Shown here in pieces: positions 8,949 to 17,086 of a DNA stretch of 64,000 nucleotides. Made by a program: the position numbers and the translations under genes. Origin of the DNA: an uncultured Lachnospiraceae bacterium. Its GTDB lineage: Bacteria > Bacillota > Clostridia > Lachnospirales > Lachnospiraceae. Within the stretch, counting starts at the first letter, position 1. Every line of letters starts with the position of its first letter. Under the pieces are notes generated by a model that saw nothing but the letters and a program-made list of their open reading frames with translations, had not been told where the DNA came from and did not search any database. The stretch covers positions 1-64,000 of the forward strand of contig CAMNSD010000003.1 in the NCBI GenBank assembly GCA_946554445.1, in the 5' to 3' direction.

Positions 8949-10082
8949 ATGTACAAGATTTTAAAACAGGAAGGTAACGCCAAACGAGCCGAGTTCACCA
9001 CGGTGCATGGCACGATTCAAACGCCAGTTTTTATGAATGTGGGTACGGTGGCCGCTATCAAAGGAGCCGTTTCCACGGAAGATTTGGAAGGAATCGGAAC
9101 TCAGGTGGAACTTTCTAATACCTATCATTTGCATGTGCGTCCTGGTGACCAAGTCATCAAGAAGCTGGGAGGACTGCACAAGTTTATGTCCTGGGACAAG
9201 CCAATCCTTACGGATTCGGGCGGATTCCAGGTTTTTTCACTGGCAGGTTTGCGCAAGATTAAGGAAGAGGGGGTATACTTTCATTCCCATGTGGACGGGC
9301 GTAAGATTTTTATGGGGCCGGAAGAGAGTATGCAGATTCAGTCCAATTTGGCGTCTACCATAGCTATGGCTTTTGATGAGTGTCCTTCCAGTGTGGCGGA
9401 ACGCAAATATGTAGAAGATTCCGTGGCTCGTACCACCAGATGGCTGGTACGATGCAAGAAGGAGATGGAACGTCTGAATGGACTGCCTGATACCATCAAT
9501 CCCGGACAACTTCTTTTTGGTATTAATCAGGGAGCCATATTTGATGACATTCGGATAGAACATGCCAAGAGGATTTCGGAACTGGATTGTGACGGCTATG
9601 CGATTGGTGGTCTGGCGGTGGGAGAGAGTCATGAACAGATGTATCATGTGATTGAGGAGACGGTGCCCTATCTGCCGAAGGATAAACCTACTTACCTGAT
9701 GGGCGTGGGGACGCCGGCCAATATCCTAGAATCGGTAGAGCGAGGCGTAGACTTTTTCGACTGTGTTTATCCCACCAGAAACGGCAGACATGGGCATCTG
9801 TATACGAATCAGGGTAAAATCAATCTCTTTAATGCAAAATATGAACTGGATGAACGTCCAATAGAGGAGGGCTGTCAGTGCCCGACCTGCAGGCGTTATT
9901 CCAGAGCGTATATCAGACATTTGCTCAAAGCCAAGGAGATGCTGGGCATGAGATTGTGCGTGCTGCACAACCTGTATTTTTATAATACGATGATGGAAGA
10001 AATCAGGGATGCACTCGATGAAGGGGATTTTGTTTCCTATAAAAAGAGAAAGCTGGAAGGCATGAAAATGTCTCAATCATAA
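8949..10082 (+). CDS. tgt: tRNA-guanine transglycosylase (queuine tRNA-ribosyltransferase)
   Basis: Tgt exchanges guanine at tRNA position 34 for the queuosine precursor preQ1 in tRNAs with GUN anticodons. The substrate-binding Asp lies in LTDSGGFQVFSL near residue 92. GGLAVGE follows around residue 218, and DCVYPTRNGRHG carries the second catalytic Asp. The zinc site is CQCPTCRRYSRAYIRHL near residues 308-325 (three Cys, one His). The length of 377 residues is standard for bacterial Tgt. No queA or queuosine transport gene is in view, so the precursor source cannot be told from this window. It starts 20 bases after the VanY-type gene. Confidence 0.97.
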   Translation: MYKILKQEGNAKRAEFTTVHGTIQTPVFMNVGTVAAIKGAVSTEDLEGIGTQVELSNTYHLHVRPGDQVIKKLGGLHKFMSWDKPILTDSGGFQVFSLAGLRKIKEEGVYFHSHVDGRKIFMGPEESMQIQSNLASTIAMAFDECPSSVAERKYVEDSVARTTRWLVRCKKEMERLNGLPDTINPGQLLFGINQGAIFDDIRIEHAKRISELDCDGYAIGGLAVGESHEQMYHVIEETVPYLPKDKPTYLMGVGTPANILESVERGVDFFDCVYPTRNGRHGHLYTNQGKINLFNAKYELDERPIEEGCQCPTCRRYSRAYIRHLLKAKEMLGMRLCVLHNLYFYNTMMEEIRDALDEGDFVSYKKRKLEGMKMSQS

Positions 10083-10099
10083 AATTTCTGTGAAAAGGC

Positions 10100-10128
10100 T
10101 TGTTTTTGTGGATTAAATTGTGTATGAT
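10100..10128 (+). promoter_or_regulatory. Candidate promoter of yajC
   Basis: TTGTTT at 10100-10105 and TATGAT at 10123-10128 are separated by 17 bases, about 40 bases before the yajC start codon. Confidence 0.5.
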
Positions 10129-10170
10129 ATGCTTTAGACTTTTGATGAAAAGATAACGGAGGAAATTATA

Positions 10171-10485
10171 ATGGGATTATTATTATCGGCTGATACGGCG
10201 GCTGCTACAGGCAGTGGTCTGGTCATGATCATCTATATTGTGGTCATCGTGGCGTTTATGTATTTTTTGATGGTGCGTCCGCAGAAGAAGGAGCAGAAAA
10301 GATTGGCGGCTATGCTGGCGGATATGAATGTTGGAGATGTGGTTCTTACGACCAGTGGTTTTTATGGTATTGTGATTGATATTACGGACGACACGCTGAT
10401 TGTGGAGTTCGGCAATAACAAAAACTGCCGTATCCCGATGCAGAAATCTGCAGTGGCACAGGTGGAGAAAGCGGAAACAGAATAG
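10171..10485 (+). CDS. yajC: Preprotein translocase subunit YajC
   Basis: This is a small single-pass membrane protein of the Sec accessory complex. One membrane segment near the N-terminus (VMIIYIVVIVAFMYFLMV) runs into the YajC signature RPQKKEQKR. A short cytoplasmic domain with GDVVLTTSGFYGIV follows. The length of 104 residues is typical. The common tgt-yajC order is kept, but secD and secF do not follow here. A good terminator lies directly downstream, so it is a single-gene or tgt-yajC unit. Confidence 0.94.
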   Translation: MGLLLSADTAAATGSGLVMIIYIVVIVAFMYFLMVRPQKKEQKRLAAMLADMNVGDVVLTTSGFYGIVIDITDDTLIVEFGNNKNCRIPMQKSAVAQVEKAETE

Positions 10486-10511
10486 AATATCAGAGTAAAA
10501 GGAAGCGGTTG

Positions 10512-10540
10512 GGTCATGATATGAAAATCATGGCCTTTTT
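10512..10540 (+). terminator. Rho-independent terminator after yajC
   Basis: A 9-bp stem (10512-10520 with 10527-10535, one G-U pair) is followed by TTTTT. Confidence 0.8.
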
Positions 10541-10626
10541 CGTTTATACAGGAAATTTTGAGGGGAAAGAGGATACAGTTATATTTTAAAATATTAAAGA
10601 TTTTTAAAAAGTTGTTTCAAAGAGTA

Positions 10627-10655
10627 TTGACAATATGGAATAATTGATGTAAAAT
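10627..10655 (+). promoter_or_regulatory. Promoter of the DUF4854-type lipoprotein gene
   Basis: TTGACA at 10627-10632, 17 bases, TAAAAT at 10650-10655: close to the sigma-A consensus with ideal spacing. Confidence 0.75.
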
Positions 10656-10711
10656 TTCATGCTGTGTAAGGAAACACGAGAATACTATTGTATTGTATGG
10701 AGGAGATAGTT

Positions 10712-11272
10712 ATGAAGAGAAAAGCAGTAAAAGCAATTTTATGTGCAGCGCTTATGGCGCTTACCCTGTCCATGACAGCATGCGGCGGTTCCGATGACGC
10801 GGCAAAGGGTGCAGATGCGGCAACAGAGGAAGAGGCAAAAGAGCCGGAAGAAGAGAAAGAGGAGCCCAAGGCAGAAGAGCCTGCTGAGGAGCCTGAAGTT
10901 GAGGCGGAAGAGCCTGAAGAGGAAACAGAGGCTTCTGGCGAAACTCTGGAGGATTATCTGAAGTCCACACCTGGCGTTATGGAAGCGATTGAAGAGCAGG
11001 TTGGTGGTTCTGGCGCGGATGGTCTGTCTGTAACGGCAGAGGTAAAAGGCAATGACTTTACCTTTAACTTTACCATTGAGGATGCATCTCTTATTACCGA
11101 TGAAACAGTGGCACTGTTAGAGTCAGAACTGGATGCAAACGCATCTTATTTTGAGGAGACAGTTGCTCAGATGGATGAGGTAATCGAGCAGGAAGGTGCT
11201 GTACAGTTTATAATCAAATATCTTGATCCGGACGGAAAGGTTCTGGTGGAGAAGGCATATAAGGCACAATAA
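10712..11272 (+). CDS. Lipoprotein with acidic linker and DUF4854-like domain
   Basis: The first 25 residues form a lipoprotein signal peptide ending in a lipobox (LSMTAC, then GGSDD). About 50 residues of Glu/Pro/Ala-rich linker follow. The C-terminal 110 residues begin TLEDYLKSTPGV and carry a hydrophobic FNFTIEDASLI strand and a final KVLVEKAYKAQ. The same domain ends the next protein (11513-12271), as judged by TLEEY, the central strand and the LAQRAYTSK end; I associate it with DUF4854, common in Lachnospiraceae. Function is unknown; it should be lipid-anchored outside the membrane. The start has GGAGGA about 8 bases upstream. A tandem repeat of the double-hairpin family begins two bases after its stop. 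Confidence 0.8.
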   Translation: MKRKAVKAILCAALMALTLSMTACGGSDDAAKGADAATEEEAKEPEEEKEEPKAEEPAEEPEVEAEEPEEETEASGETLEDYLKSTPGVMEAIEEQVGGSGADGLSVTAEVKGNDFTFNFTIEDASLITDETVALLESELDANASYFEETVAQMDEVIEQEGAVQFIIKYLDPDGKVLVEKAYKAQ

Positions 11273-11273
11273 A

Positions 11274-11380
11274 AAAAGTAATTTGCTTCGCAAATAACTT
11301 TACGAGGATTGCTTCGCAACCTCGGATAAGCGGGAAGAAATAACTTTACGAGGATTGTTTCGCAACCTCGGATAAGCGGG
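11274..11380 (+). repeat. Tandem double-hairpin repeat (family copy 1, two units)
   Basis: A short hairpin (TTTGC-TTC-GCAAA, 11282-11294) is followed by two near-identical units. Each has a hairpin reading GAGGATTG, YTTC/TTTC loop, GCAACCTC, at 11304-11323 and 11350-11369, and each ends in GGATAAGCGGGAA. The period is 46 bases. Related copies lie near 15.2, 31.5, 43.1, 47.0 and 61.6 kb. Confidence 0.85.
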
Positions 11381-11392
11381 AAAATTAACTTT

Positions 11393-11423
11393 AAAGACCG
11401 TATCAGGAATGGTGCGGTCTTTT
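11393..11423 (+). terminator. Rho-independent terminator
   Basis: A 12-bp stem (11393-11404 with 11411-11422, wobble pairs near the loop) ends in TTTT. It closes the lipoprotein transcription unit after the repeat. Confidence 0.75.
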
Positions 11424-11430
11424 CTATTAC

Positions 11431-11459
11431 TTGACAGAAAGCGGGATATCCTTCAAAAT
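11431..11459 (+). promoter_or_regulatory. Candidate promoter of the LysM gene
   Basis: TTGACA at 11431-11436 and CAAAAT at 11454-11459 are 17 bases apart, directly after the terminator. Confidence 0.5.
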
Positions 11460-11512
11460 AGGAAGTGGAAAATAAATTACACAGAGGGATCGTCAGATCG
11501 GAAAGGAGCACT

Positions 11513-12271
11513 ATGAAAAGGGGATTTGTAAAAATTTTTACAGTGACAGCTGTTATGGTAAGTATGCTGTCCATGAGCATGACGGTTTGTGCCGCGGAGA
11601 ACTATACGGTGGCACAGGGGGATCATCTGATGAAGATTGCCCAGAACAAGTACGGAGACAAGAATCAGTGGAATGTCATCTTTGAAGCGAACAAGGAGAC
11701 GATTAAGGAGCCTACTAAGATTTATCCTGGACAGGTGCTTGTGATTCCGGATCTGGCGGAAGTATCTGTGGCTCCAACGGTAGAGCCCGAAGCAGTACCT
11801 GCACCCGCAGCGCCCACAGTACAGCCCGAAGCAGTACCTGCGCCCGTAGTACAGCCCGAGGCAGCACCTGTTGCAGTGCCTGAAGCAACCCCGGTAGTCG
11901 AGGCGCCGGCAGTACAGCCTGCACCGGCAGCAACTGCTGGAATGACGTTGGAAGAGTATGGTAAGGATCCTGAGTTTAAGAAGATTCTGGATGCTGAAAC
12001 GCAGGCATTTGCAGGCAGTGGCATGGAGTTTACTGTTGCATTTCAGGGAAATACCATGGCAGTTATCGTGACAATTACGGATTCTCTCTATTTGATAGAT
12101 GGAATCGGGGAAGCATTGGCCGAAGCATTGGAAGAAGTCAGTCCTTTGGTGGAAGAAATGGTTGATATGATAGAGGATGAATTAGGTAATCCTGGAAACT
12201 GTGTGGTGATATACAGCTATCAGACAGCGGATGGCACATTACTGGCACAGAGGGCATATACATCAAAATAA
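11513..12271 (+). CDS. Secreted LysM protein with Pro/Ala/Val-rich linker and DUF4854-like domain
   Basis: A Sec signal peptide of about 27 residues (ending VCAAE) is followed by one LysM peptidoglycan-binding domain (NYTVAQGDHLMKIAQNKYG through IYPGQVLVIPD, about residues 30-78). A linker of PEAVPAPA-type repeats spans about residues 83-140. The C-terminal domain begins MTLEEYGKDPEF and matches that of the preceding lipoprotein. The protein should be exported and held to the wall by LysM. No catalytic motif is visible. ATG 11513 has GAAAGGAG just upstream; the frame is open earlier, but without a ribosome site or signal peptide. It has its own terminator. Confidence 0.85.
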   Translation: MKRGFVKIFTVTAVMVSMLSMSMTVCAAENYTVAQGDHLMKIAQNKYGDKNQWNVIFEANKETIKEPTKIYPGQVLVIPDLAEVSVAPTVEPEAVPAPAAPTVQPEAVPAPVVQPEAAPVAVPEATPVVEAPAVQPAPAATAGMTLEEYGKDPEFKKILDAETQAFAGSGMEFTVAFQGNTMAVIVTITDSLYLIDGIGEALAEALEEVSPLVEEMVDMIEDELGNPGNCVVIYSYQTADGTLLAQRAYTSK

Positions 12272-12292
12272 TGACTTTGTATGAATAAGGCG

Positions 12293-12324
12293 GGCCGGAT
12301 CGTTGATGATCCGGCCTGATTTTT
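12293..12324 (+). terminator. Rho-independent terminator after the LysM gene
   Basis: A perfect 9-bp stem, GGCCGGATC (12293-12301) with GATCCGGCC (12308-12316), is followed by a T-rich tract with six consecutive T. Confidence 0.85.
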
Positions 12325-12329
12325 TCGTA

Positions 12330-12358
12330 TTGAAATTTATACAGGAATAGTCTATGAT
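12330..12358 (+). promoter_or_regulatory. Candidate promoter of leuB
   Basis: TTGAAA at 12330-12335, 17 bases, TATGAT at 12353-12358. The leader to the leuB start is about 80 bases and shows no T-box. Confidence 0.55.
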
Positions 12359-12443
12359 ATATAAGTGATATTTTGCGATTCTATTGCTTTATGATAACAG
12401 AATAAATGTGCGGCCGGATAGGTGCACAGGAATGGAGGAATCT

Positions 12444-13526
12444 ATGGAACTTAAGATAACCTGTATCCTAGGAGATGGCATTGGCCCGGAAATCGTGGCT
12501 GAGGCGAAGAAGGTGCTTGACGCTGTGGCGGCAAAATATGGTCATGTGATGCAGTACACGGATATTTTGATGGGTGGCGCTTCTATCGATGTACATGGCG
12601 TACCGTTGACGGAAGAAGCCGTGGAGACTGCTAAGAGTGCAGATGCAGTACTGATGGGATCGATTGGCGGCGACACGACGACTTCTCCTTGGTATAAATT
12701 GCCGCCTAATTTACGGCCGGAGGCAGGTCTTCTTGCAATTCGCAAGGCGCTGAATCTGTTTGCCAATCTGCGGCCGGCGGTGTTGTATGAAGAATTGGCG
12801 GGGGCATGTCCGCTGAAAGAAGATATTTCCGCGGCAGGATTTGATATGATGATCATGCGGGAATTGACGGGGGGACTTTATTTCGGAGAACGTAAAACGA
12901 TTGAGGAAAATGGAGTGCGCAAAGCCATCGACACCCTCACATATGATGAGAATGAGATTCGCAGAATCGCTATCAAGGGATTTGACATTGCCAGAAAGCG
13001 CCGCAAAAAGGTGACCAGTGTGGATAAGGCCAATGTGCTGGACTCTTCCAGGCTCTGGCGTAAGGTGGTGGAGGAAGTGGCGGCAGATTATCCGGATGTG
13101 ACCTTAGAACATATGCTGGTTGATAACTGTGCCATGCAGCTGGTGAAGGATCCGGCCCAGTTTGATGTGATCTTGACAGAGAATATGTTTGGCGACATCT
13201 TATCGGATGAGGCGAGTATGGTGACAGGTTCTATCGGCATGTTGGCATCGGCTTCTTTAAATGATACGAAGTTTGGCCTGTATGAGCCAAGCCACGGTTC
13301 TGCGCCGGATATTGCGGGACAGGATATTGCGAATCCGATCGCGACGATATTATCGGCATCCATGATGCTTCGTTACAGCTTTGATCTGGATCAGGAGGCG
13401 GATGCCATAGACAGCGCGGTGAAATCTGTATTGCAGGATGGATACCGTACGGCAGATATTATGTCGGAAGGCTGTGTCCGTGTGGGATGTAAGCAGATGG
13501 GAGATCTGCTGGCGGAGAGAATATAA
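12444..13526 (+). CDS. leuB: 3-Isopropylmalate dehydrogenase
   Basis: LeuB oxidises and decarboxylates 3-isopropylmalate with NAD+ in leucine synthesis. The start [11 protein letters not shown], the RxxxxxxANLRPA region ([14 protein letters not shown]), [13 protein letters not shown] and the metal-binding [10 protein letters not shown] are family motifs. [15 protein letters not shown] follows near residue 280. The 360-residue length is standard. ATG 12444 is preceded by GGAGG at 12434-12438; an upstream ATG at 12432 overlaps that site. leuA, leuC and leuD are not in the window. The next genes in the same direction include ilvD and ilvB, so a branched-chain amino acid unit is likely. Confidence 0.96.
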   Translation: MELKITCILGDGIGPEIVAEAKKVLDAVAAKYGHVMQYTDILMGGASIDVHGVPLTEEAVETAKSADAVLMGSIGGDTTTSPWYKLPPNLRPEAGLLAIRKALNLFANLRPAVLYEELAGACPLKEDISAAGFDMMIMRELTGGLYFGERKTIEENGVRKAIDTLTYDENEIRRIAIKGFDIARKRRKKVTSVDKANVLDSSRLWRKVVEEVAADYPDVTLEHMLVDNCAMQLVKDPAQFDVILTENMFGDILSDEASMVTGSIGMLASASLNDTKFGLYEPSHGSAPDIAGQDIANPIATILSASMMLRYSFDLDQEADAIDSAVKSVLQDGYRTADIMSEGCVRVGCKQMGDLLAERI

Positions 13527-13532
13527 TAATAT

Positions 13533-15338
13533 ATGTTATTGAATCAAGAGAATGATACCAAAAGGTTTGACTCTATGAAACAGCAATTAAAGGCTTTAGA
13601 AAAGGACAGAATTTTTTATGTGTTTCTTGTGTTCTTTCTGGGCATGGCGGTCTACTATGGCTATCGGATGTTTGAGATCACTCCATGGTATGACGAACTT
13701 TATACGTATTATTATTTTATCAGCAGAGGACCGGTCTATGCAGCCATTCACTGGCCGCTGCCAAACAATCATGTGGGATATTCAGCCTTGTCGGCTTGTC
13801 TCATAATATTTGGCAACGCCGCGGTGGCCTTAAGGGGTGTATCATGGATATGCAGCCTGGGCAGCCTGATTTTTCTATATCGAATTGGCAGAAAATGTTT
13901 TGCAGGATATCTTGCATTGGTGCCAGCGTTTATTTTTGCACAGATGAGCATGGTAAATCAGCTGGCTGTACAGGGCAGGGGATATGCGCTTGTGACCTTC
14001 TGTTACCTGACGGCGTTATGGGAGCTGTTCCAGATCACCGTGGAACACCGGCAAAAGAAAAAGGATTATATCTTGTTTGGTCTTTCTTTGGTGATTGCCC
14101 TGTGGGCGATTCCAAGCAGCCTGTATGTGGTGATGCCGGTGTGTATCATTGGCGGTGTGGTACTCTTGGCGCAGAAAGAATATAGGACGCTGTTACACCT
14201 GATCGTGACATCTTTGCTCAGCGCGGTCTGCACGGCAGGTCTTTATGGGATTTTGTGGCTGGCGATTGGCTCTAATCTTCTGGTAAAGACTGCGGAAAGC
14301 GGATTTACCGGTATGAGTCATTTGCATGTAATCCTGCATGCACCAGTCAAAGCAGTAATAACAGGTGTTTCTTATATGCTGGATACCCCATATATCCAGA
14401 GTATGACCAGAGAACAGTTTACCGGACAGGCGTCTCATTGGCTGCTAACATTGTTTGGCACTCAGCTGTCTCCAATCATCAGGATAAATGAGTCTACTAT
14501 GTGTTGGTTGGTGGCAGTTGCGCTTCTGGCAGTGGTACTGTGTATCGGGTGGCGGCTGAAAAATAAAATACATCCGTTACTGAATAAGACAGATATGGAA
14601 TGGAAAAGGCATCAGGAATTTTTGGAATGGTATTTTCTGTTCACAATTCTTCTGTTGACAGCGGCGTTGATCATACAGTGTAAACTGCCTTATCAGAGAG
14701 TCTTTTCTTTCCTGGGAGTATGGGTGTCGCTTTTGCTTACTTGGCTGATTTCGATGGCAGGAAGCGTTGCGGGCAGGAAGGGAAGAAGAAAGAGGGAACA
14801 TGAGGACAGTGTGCAGAAAGAGCCTGGAAATGCTTACAGCCGGACAGGAATCGTGTGGAGCGTTCTCATAGGCGGCTTGTGTATTCTGACACTTCTGTTG
14901 GACACGACGCCCTATAGTAGAAGAGACGAACTGCTTCGAGATGCCTATGGGCAGATCGTCATGGAACAGGCTGGCAAGATTGCGGTGACAGACTGCGATC
15001 AGGAGTATTATCTTCTATATGCTTATAATATAGAAGGAGACCGGGTAACCAGACAGATAGAAGAGGCGGATGTAGCGCTGATAGACAAGGCGCTTCTCGG
15101 CATACAGTATGGATACCGGGAGGGCCCGGAGGAATGGAAGTTTTATCTGACAAAGGATGAGATGCCGACAGCATATCTGGAGGAGAAGATGGAGCCGGTC
15201 TATGAGAACTGGCAGTTTATCTTATATAAAAAATCGAGCAAGCTCGATTACGAGGACTGCTTCGCAGCCTCGGGTAAGCGGAAGAAAATTGAAGGGGAGC
15301 GCAGGACGCTTCAGAATGGAGGAGAGTATGAGAAGTGA
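13533..15338 (+). CDS. Multi-pass membrane glycosyltransferase-like protein (GT39/ArnT/PMT type)
   Basis: The 601-residue protein has about ten hydrophobic segments and one large polar region near the C-terminus. Just after the first segment is [14 protein letters not shown]. The DE pair there resembles the catalytic acidic motif of polyprenyl-phosphate-dependent glycosyltransferases of the GT39/PMT fold. [13 protein letters not shown] stretch follows, as in that family. It probably moves a sugar from a lipid carrier outside the membrane; donor and acceptor are unknown. The start at 13533 has no clear ribosome site; ATG 13575 is an alternative. The last 30 or so codons are contributed by a dispersed double-hairpin repeat (15233-15284), and the end overlaps ilvD by 11 bases. 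Confidence 0.7.
   Translation: MLLNQENDTKRFDSMKQQLKALEKDRIFYVFLVFFLGMAVYYGYRMFEITPWYDELYTYYYFISRGPVYAAIHWPLPNNHVGYSALSACLIIFGNAAVALRGVSWICSLGSLIFLYRIGRKCFAGYLALVPAFIFAQMSMVNQLAVQGRGYALVTFCYLTALWELFQITVEHRQKKKDYILFGLSLVIALWAIPSSLYVVMPVCIIGGVVLLAQKEYRTLLHLIVTSLLSAVCTAGLYGILWLAIGSNLLVKTAESGFTGMSHLHVILHAPVKAVITGVSYMLDTPYIQSMTREQFTGQASHWLLTLFGTQLSPIIRINESTMCWLVAVALLAVVLCIGWRLKNKIHPLLNKTDMEWKRHQEFLEWYFLFTILLLTAALIIQCKLPYQRVFSFLGVWVSLLLTWLISMAGSVAGRKGRRKREHEDSVQKEPGNAYSRTGIVWSVLIGGLCILTLLLDTTPYSRRDELLRDAYGQIVMEQAGKIAVTDCDQEYYLLYAYNIEGDRVTRQIEEADVALIDKALLGIQYGYREGPEEWKFYLTKDEMPTAYLEEKMEPVYENWQFILYKKSSKLDYEDCFAASGKRKKIEGERRTLQNGGEYEK
15233..15284 (+). repeat. Double-hairpin repeat inside a coding end (family copy 2)
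   Basis: Hairpin one is ATCGAGC-AA-GCTCGAT (15233-15248). Hairpin two is CGAGGACTGC-TTC-GCAGCCTCG (about 15251-15272), and the tail is GGTAAGCGGAAG. It is read in frame as the C-terminal residues of the preceding membrane protein. Confidence 0.8.
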
Positions 15339-17001
15339 CAATGTGAAGGCAGGCGCACAGCAGGCGCCGCACAGGAGTTTATTTAATGCCCTTGGTTTTA
15401 CCGAGGAAGAGATGAAGAAGCCCATGGTGGGAATCGTCAGTTCTTACAACGAGATTGTGCCGGGGCATATGAATTTGGATAAAATTGTGGAGGCTGTGAA
15501 GCTAGGTGTGGCTGCGGCCGGCGGCGTACCCGTGGTGTTCCCAGCGATTGCCGTTTGTGATGGGATTGCTATGGGACATATTGGCATGAAGTATTCCTTG
15601 GTGACCAGGGACCTGATTGCAGATTCTACAGAGTGCATGGCATTGGCGCATCAGTTCGACGCGCTGGTGATGGTGCCAAATTGTGATAAAAATGTACCGG
15701 GACTTTTAATGGCGGCAGCGCGTATCAATGTGCCAACCGTATTTGTTTCCGGTGGTCCCATGCTGGCAGGACATGTGAAAGGACAGAAGAGAAGCCTGTC
15801 TTCCATGTTTGAGGCGGTAGGTTCCCATGCGGCCGGCACCATGACGGATGACGAACTGCGGGAGTTTGAGGAGAAGGTGTGTCCTACCTGCGGATCTTGT
15901 TCCGGCATGTATACGGCAAATTCTATGAATTGCTTGACAGAGGCGCTGGGCATGGGACTTCGCGGCAATGGTACGATACCGGCGGTTTATTCCGAGCGTA
16001 TTAAATTGGCGAAACATGCAGGTATGGCGGTGATGAAATTGCTGGAAAAAGATATTCGGCCCAGGGATATCATGACAAAGGATGCTATCTTGAATGCGCT
16101 CACAGTGGATATGGCGCTGGGATGCTCCACCAATTCTATGCTGCATCTGCCCGCAATCGCTCATGAGATTGGGTTCGATTTTGATATCGCCTTTGCCAAT
16201 GAAATCAGTGAAAAGACTCCAAACGTCTGTCATCTGGCACCGGCGGGCCCTACTTATATGGAAGATTTGAACGAAGCCGGCGGCGTCTATGCGGTGATGA
16301 AGGAACTGGTGGATATTGGATTGCTCCACACGGACTGCATGACAGTCACAGGAGAGACCATCGGAGAGAATATCAAGGATGCGGTGAATCGGAATACAGA
16401 AGTGATCCGTACCGTAGAGAATCCTTACAGTAAGACAGGCGGACTCGCTGTCCTGAAGGGAAATCTGGCGCCTGACGGCAGCGTTGTAAAGCGTTCTGCA
16501 GTGGTGGAGGAAATGATGGTCCATGAGGGACCGGCCAGAGTCTTTGATTGTGAGGAAGATGCCATTGCGGCTATCAAGGGCGGGCAGATTGTGGCAGGAG
16601 ATGTGGTGGTAATCCGTTATGAGGGCCCGAAAGGCGGTCCCGGTATGCGTGAGATGTTAAATCCCACTTCGGCCATCGCCGGAATGGGACTCGGATCCAG
16701 CGTGGCGTTGATTACGGACGGACGTTTCTCCGGCGCTTCCCGCGGCGCTTCTATTGGGCATGTGTCACCAGAGGCGGCGGTAGGCGGTCCCATTGCCTTG
16801 GTAGAGGAAGGGGATATTATCAGTATTGATATTCCCAATATGAAGCTGGATATTAAAGTTTCCGAGGAAGTACTGGCACAGCGTAAGAGCAAATGGCAGC
16901 CCAGGGAGCCTAGGGTGACAACAGGTTATCTTGCCAGATATCGCGAGATGGTTACCAGTGGAAACAGGGGGGCAATCCTGGAAATTCCCGGAAAAAAATA
17001 A
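15328..17001 (+). CDS. ilvD: Dihydroxy-acid dehydratase
   Basis: IlvD dehydrates 2,3-dihydroxy acids to the 2-keto acids of isoleucine and valine (and the leucine precursor). The Fe-S cluster cysteines are seen in MVPNCDKN and [38 protein letters not shown] and [15 protein letters not shown] are further signatures. The 557-residue length is normal. [12 protein letters not shown] is chosen as the start because GGAGGAGAG lies directly upstream at 15318-15326; the longer open frame in front is an overlap with the preceding gene. It overlaps that gene's stop by 11 bases, and ilvB follows after 85 bases. Confidence 0.97.
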   Translation: MRSDNVKAGAQQAPHRSLFNALGFTEEEMKKPMVGIVSSYNEIVPGHMNLDKIVEAVKLGVAAAGGVPVVFPAIAVCDGIAMGHIGMKYSLVTRDLIADSTECMALAHQFDALVMVPNCDKNVPGLLMAAARINVPTVFVSGGPMLAGHVKGQKRSLSSMFEAVGSHAAGTMTDDELREFEEKVCPTCGSCSGMYTANSMNCLTEALGMGLRGNGTIPAVYSERIKLAKHAGMAVMKLLEKDIRPRDIMTKDAILNALTVDMALGCSTNSMLHLPAIAHEIGFDFDIAFANEISEKTPNVCHLAPAGPTYMEDLNEAGGVYAVMKELVDIGLLHTDCMTVTGETIGENIKDAVNRNTEVIRTVENPYSKTGGLAVLKGNLAPDGSVVKRSAVVEEMMVHEGPARVFDCEEDAIAAIKGGQIVAGDVVVIRYEGPKGGPGMREMLNPTSAIAGMGLGSSVALITDGRFSGASRGASIGHVSPEAAVGGPIALVEEGDIISIDIPNMKLDIKVSEEVLAQRKSKWQPREPRVTTGYLARYREMVTSGNRGAILEIPGKK

Positions 17002-17086
17002 AACAGAGCAATTTTCAATATATTAAAATAACAAGTGATTTAAATAACACATGTACTGTATAAAAAACAGGCAGGAGGAAAAGTAA

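Noticed and set aside
11274-11390. Tandem repeats resembling a small CRISPR array
   Set aside because: Only two units, no spacers of constant length with unique sequence, and the units themselves are palindromic. They belong to the dispersed double-hairpin family.
17002-17086. Possible attenuator or T-box before ilvB
   Set aside because: The 85-base gap lacks a T-box motif, a leader peptide rich in Leu/Val/Ile, or a terminator hairpin.
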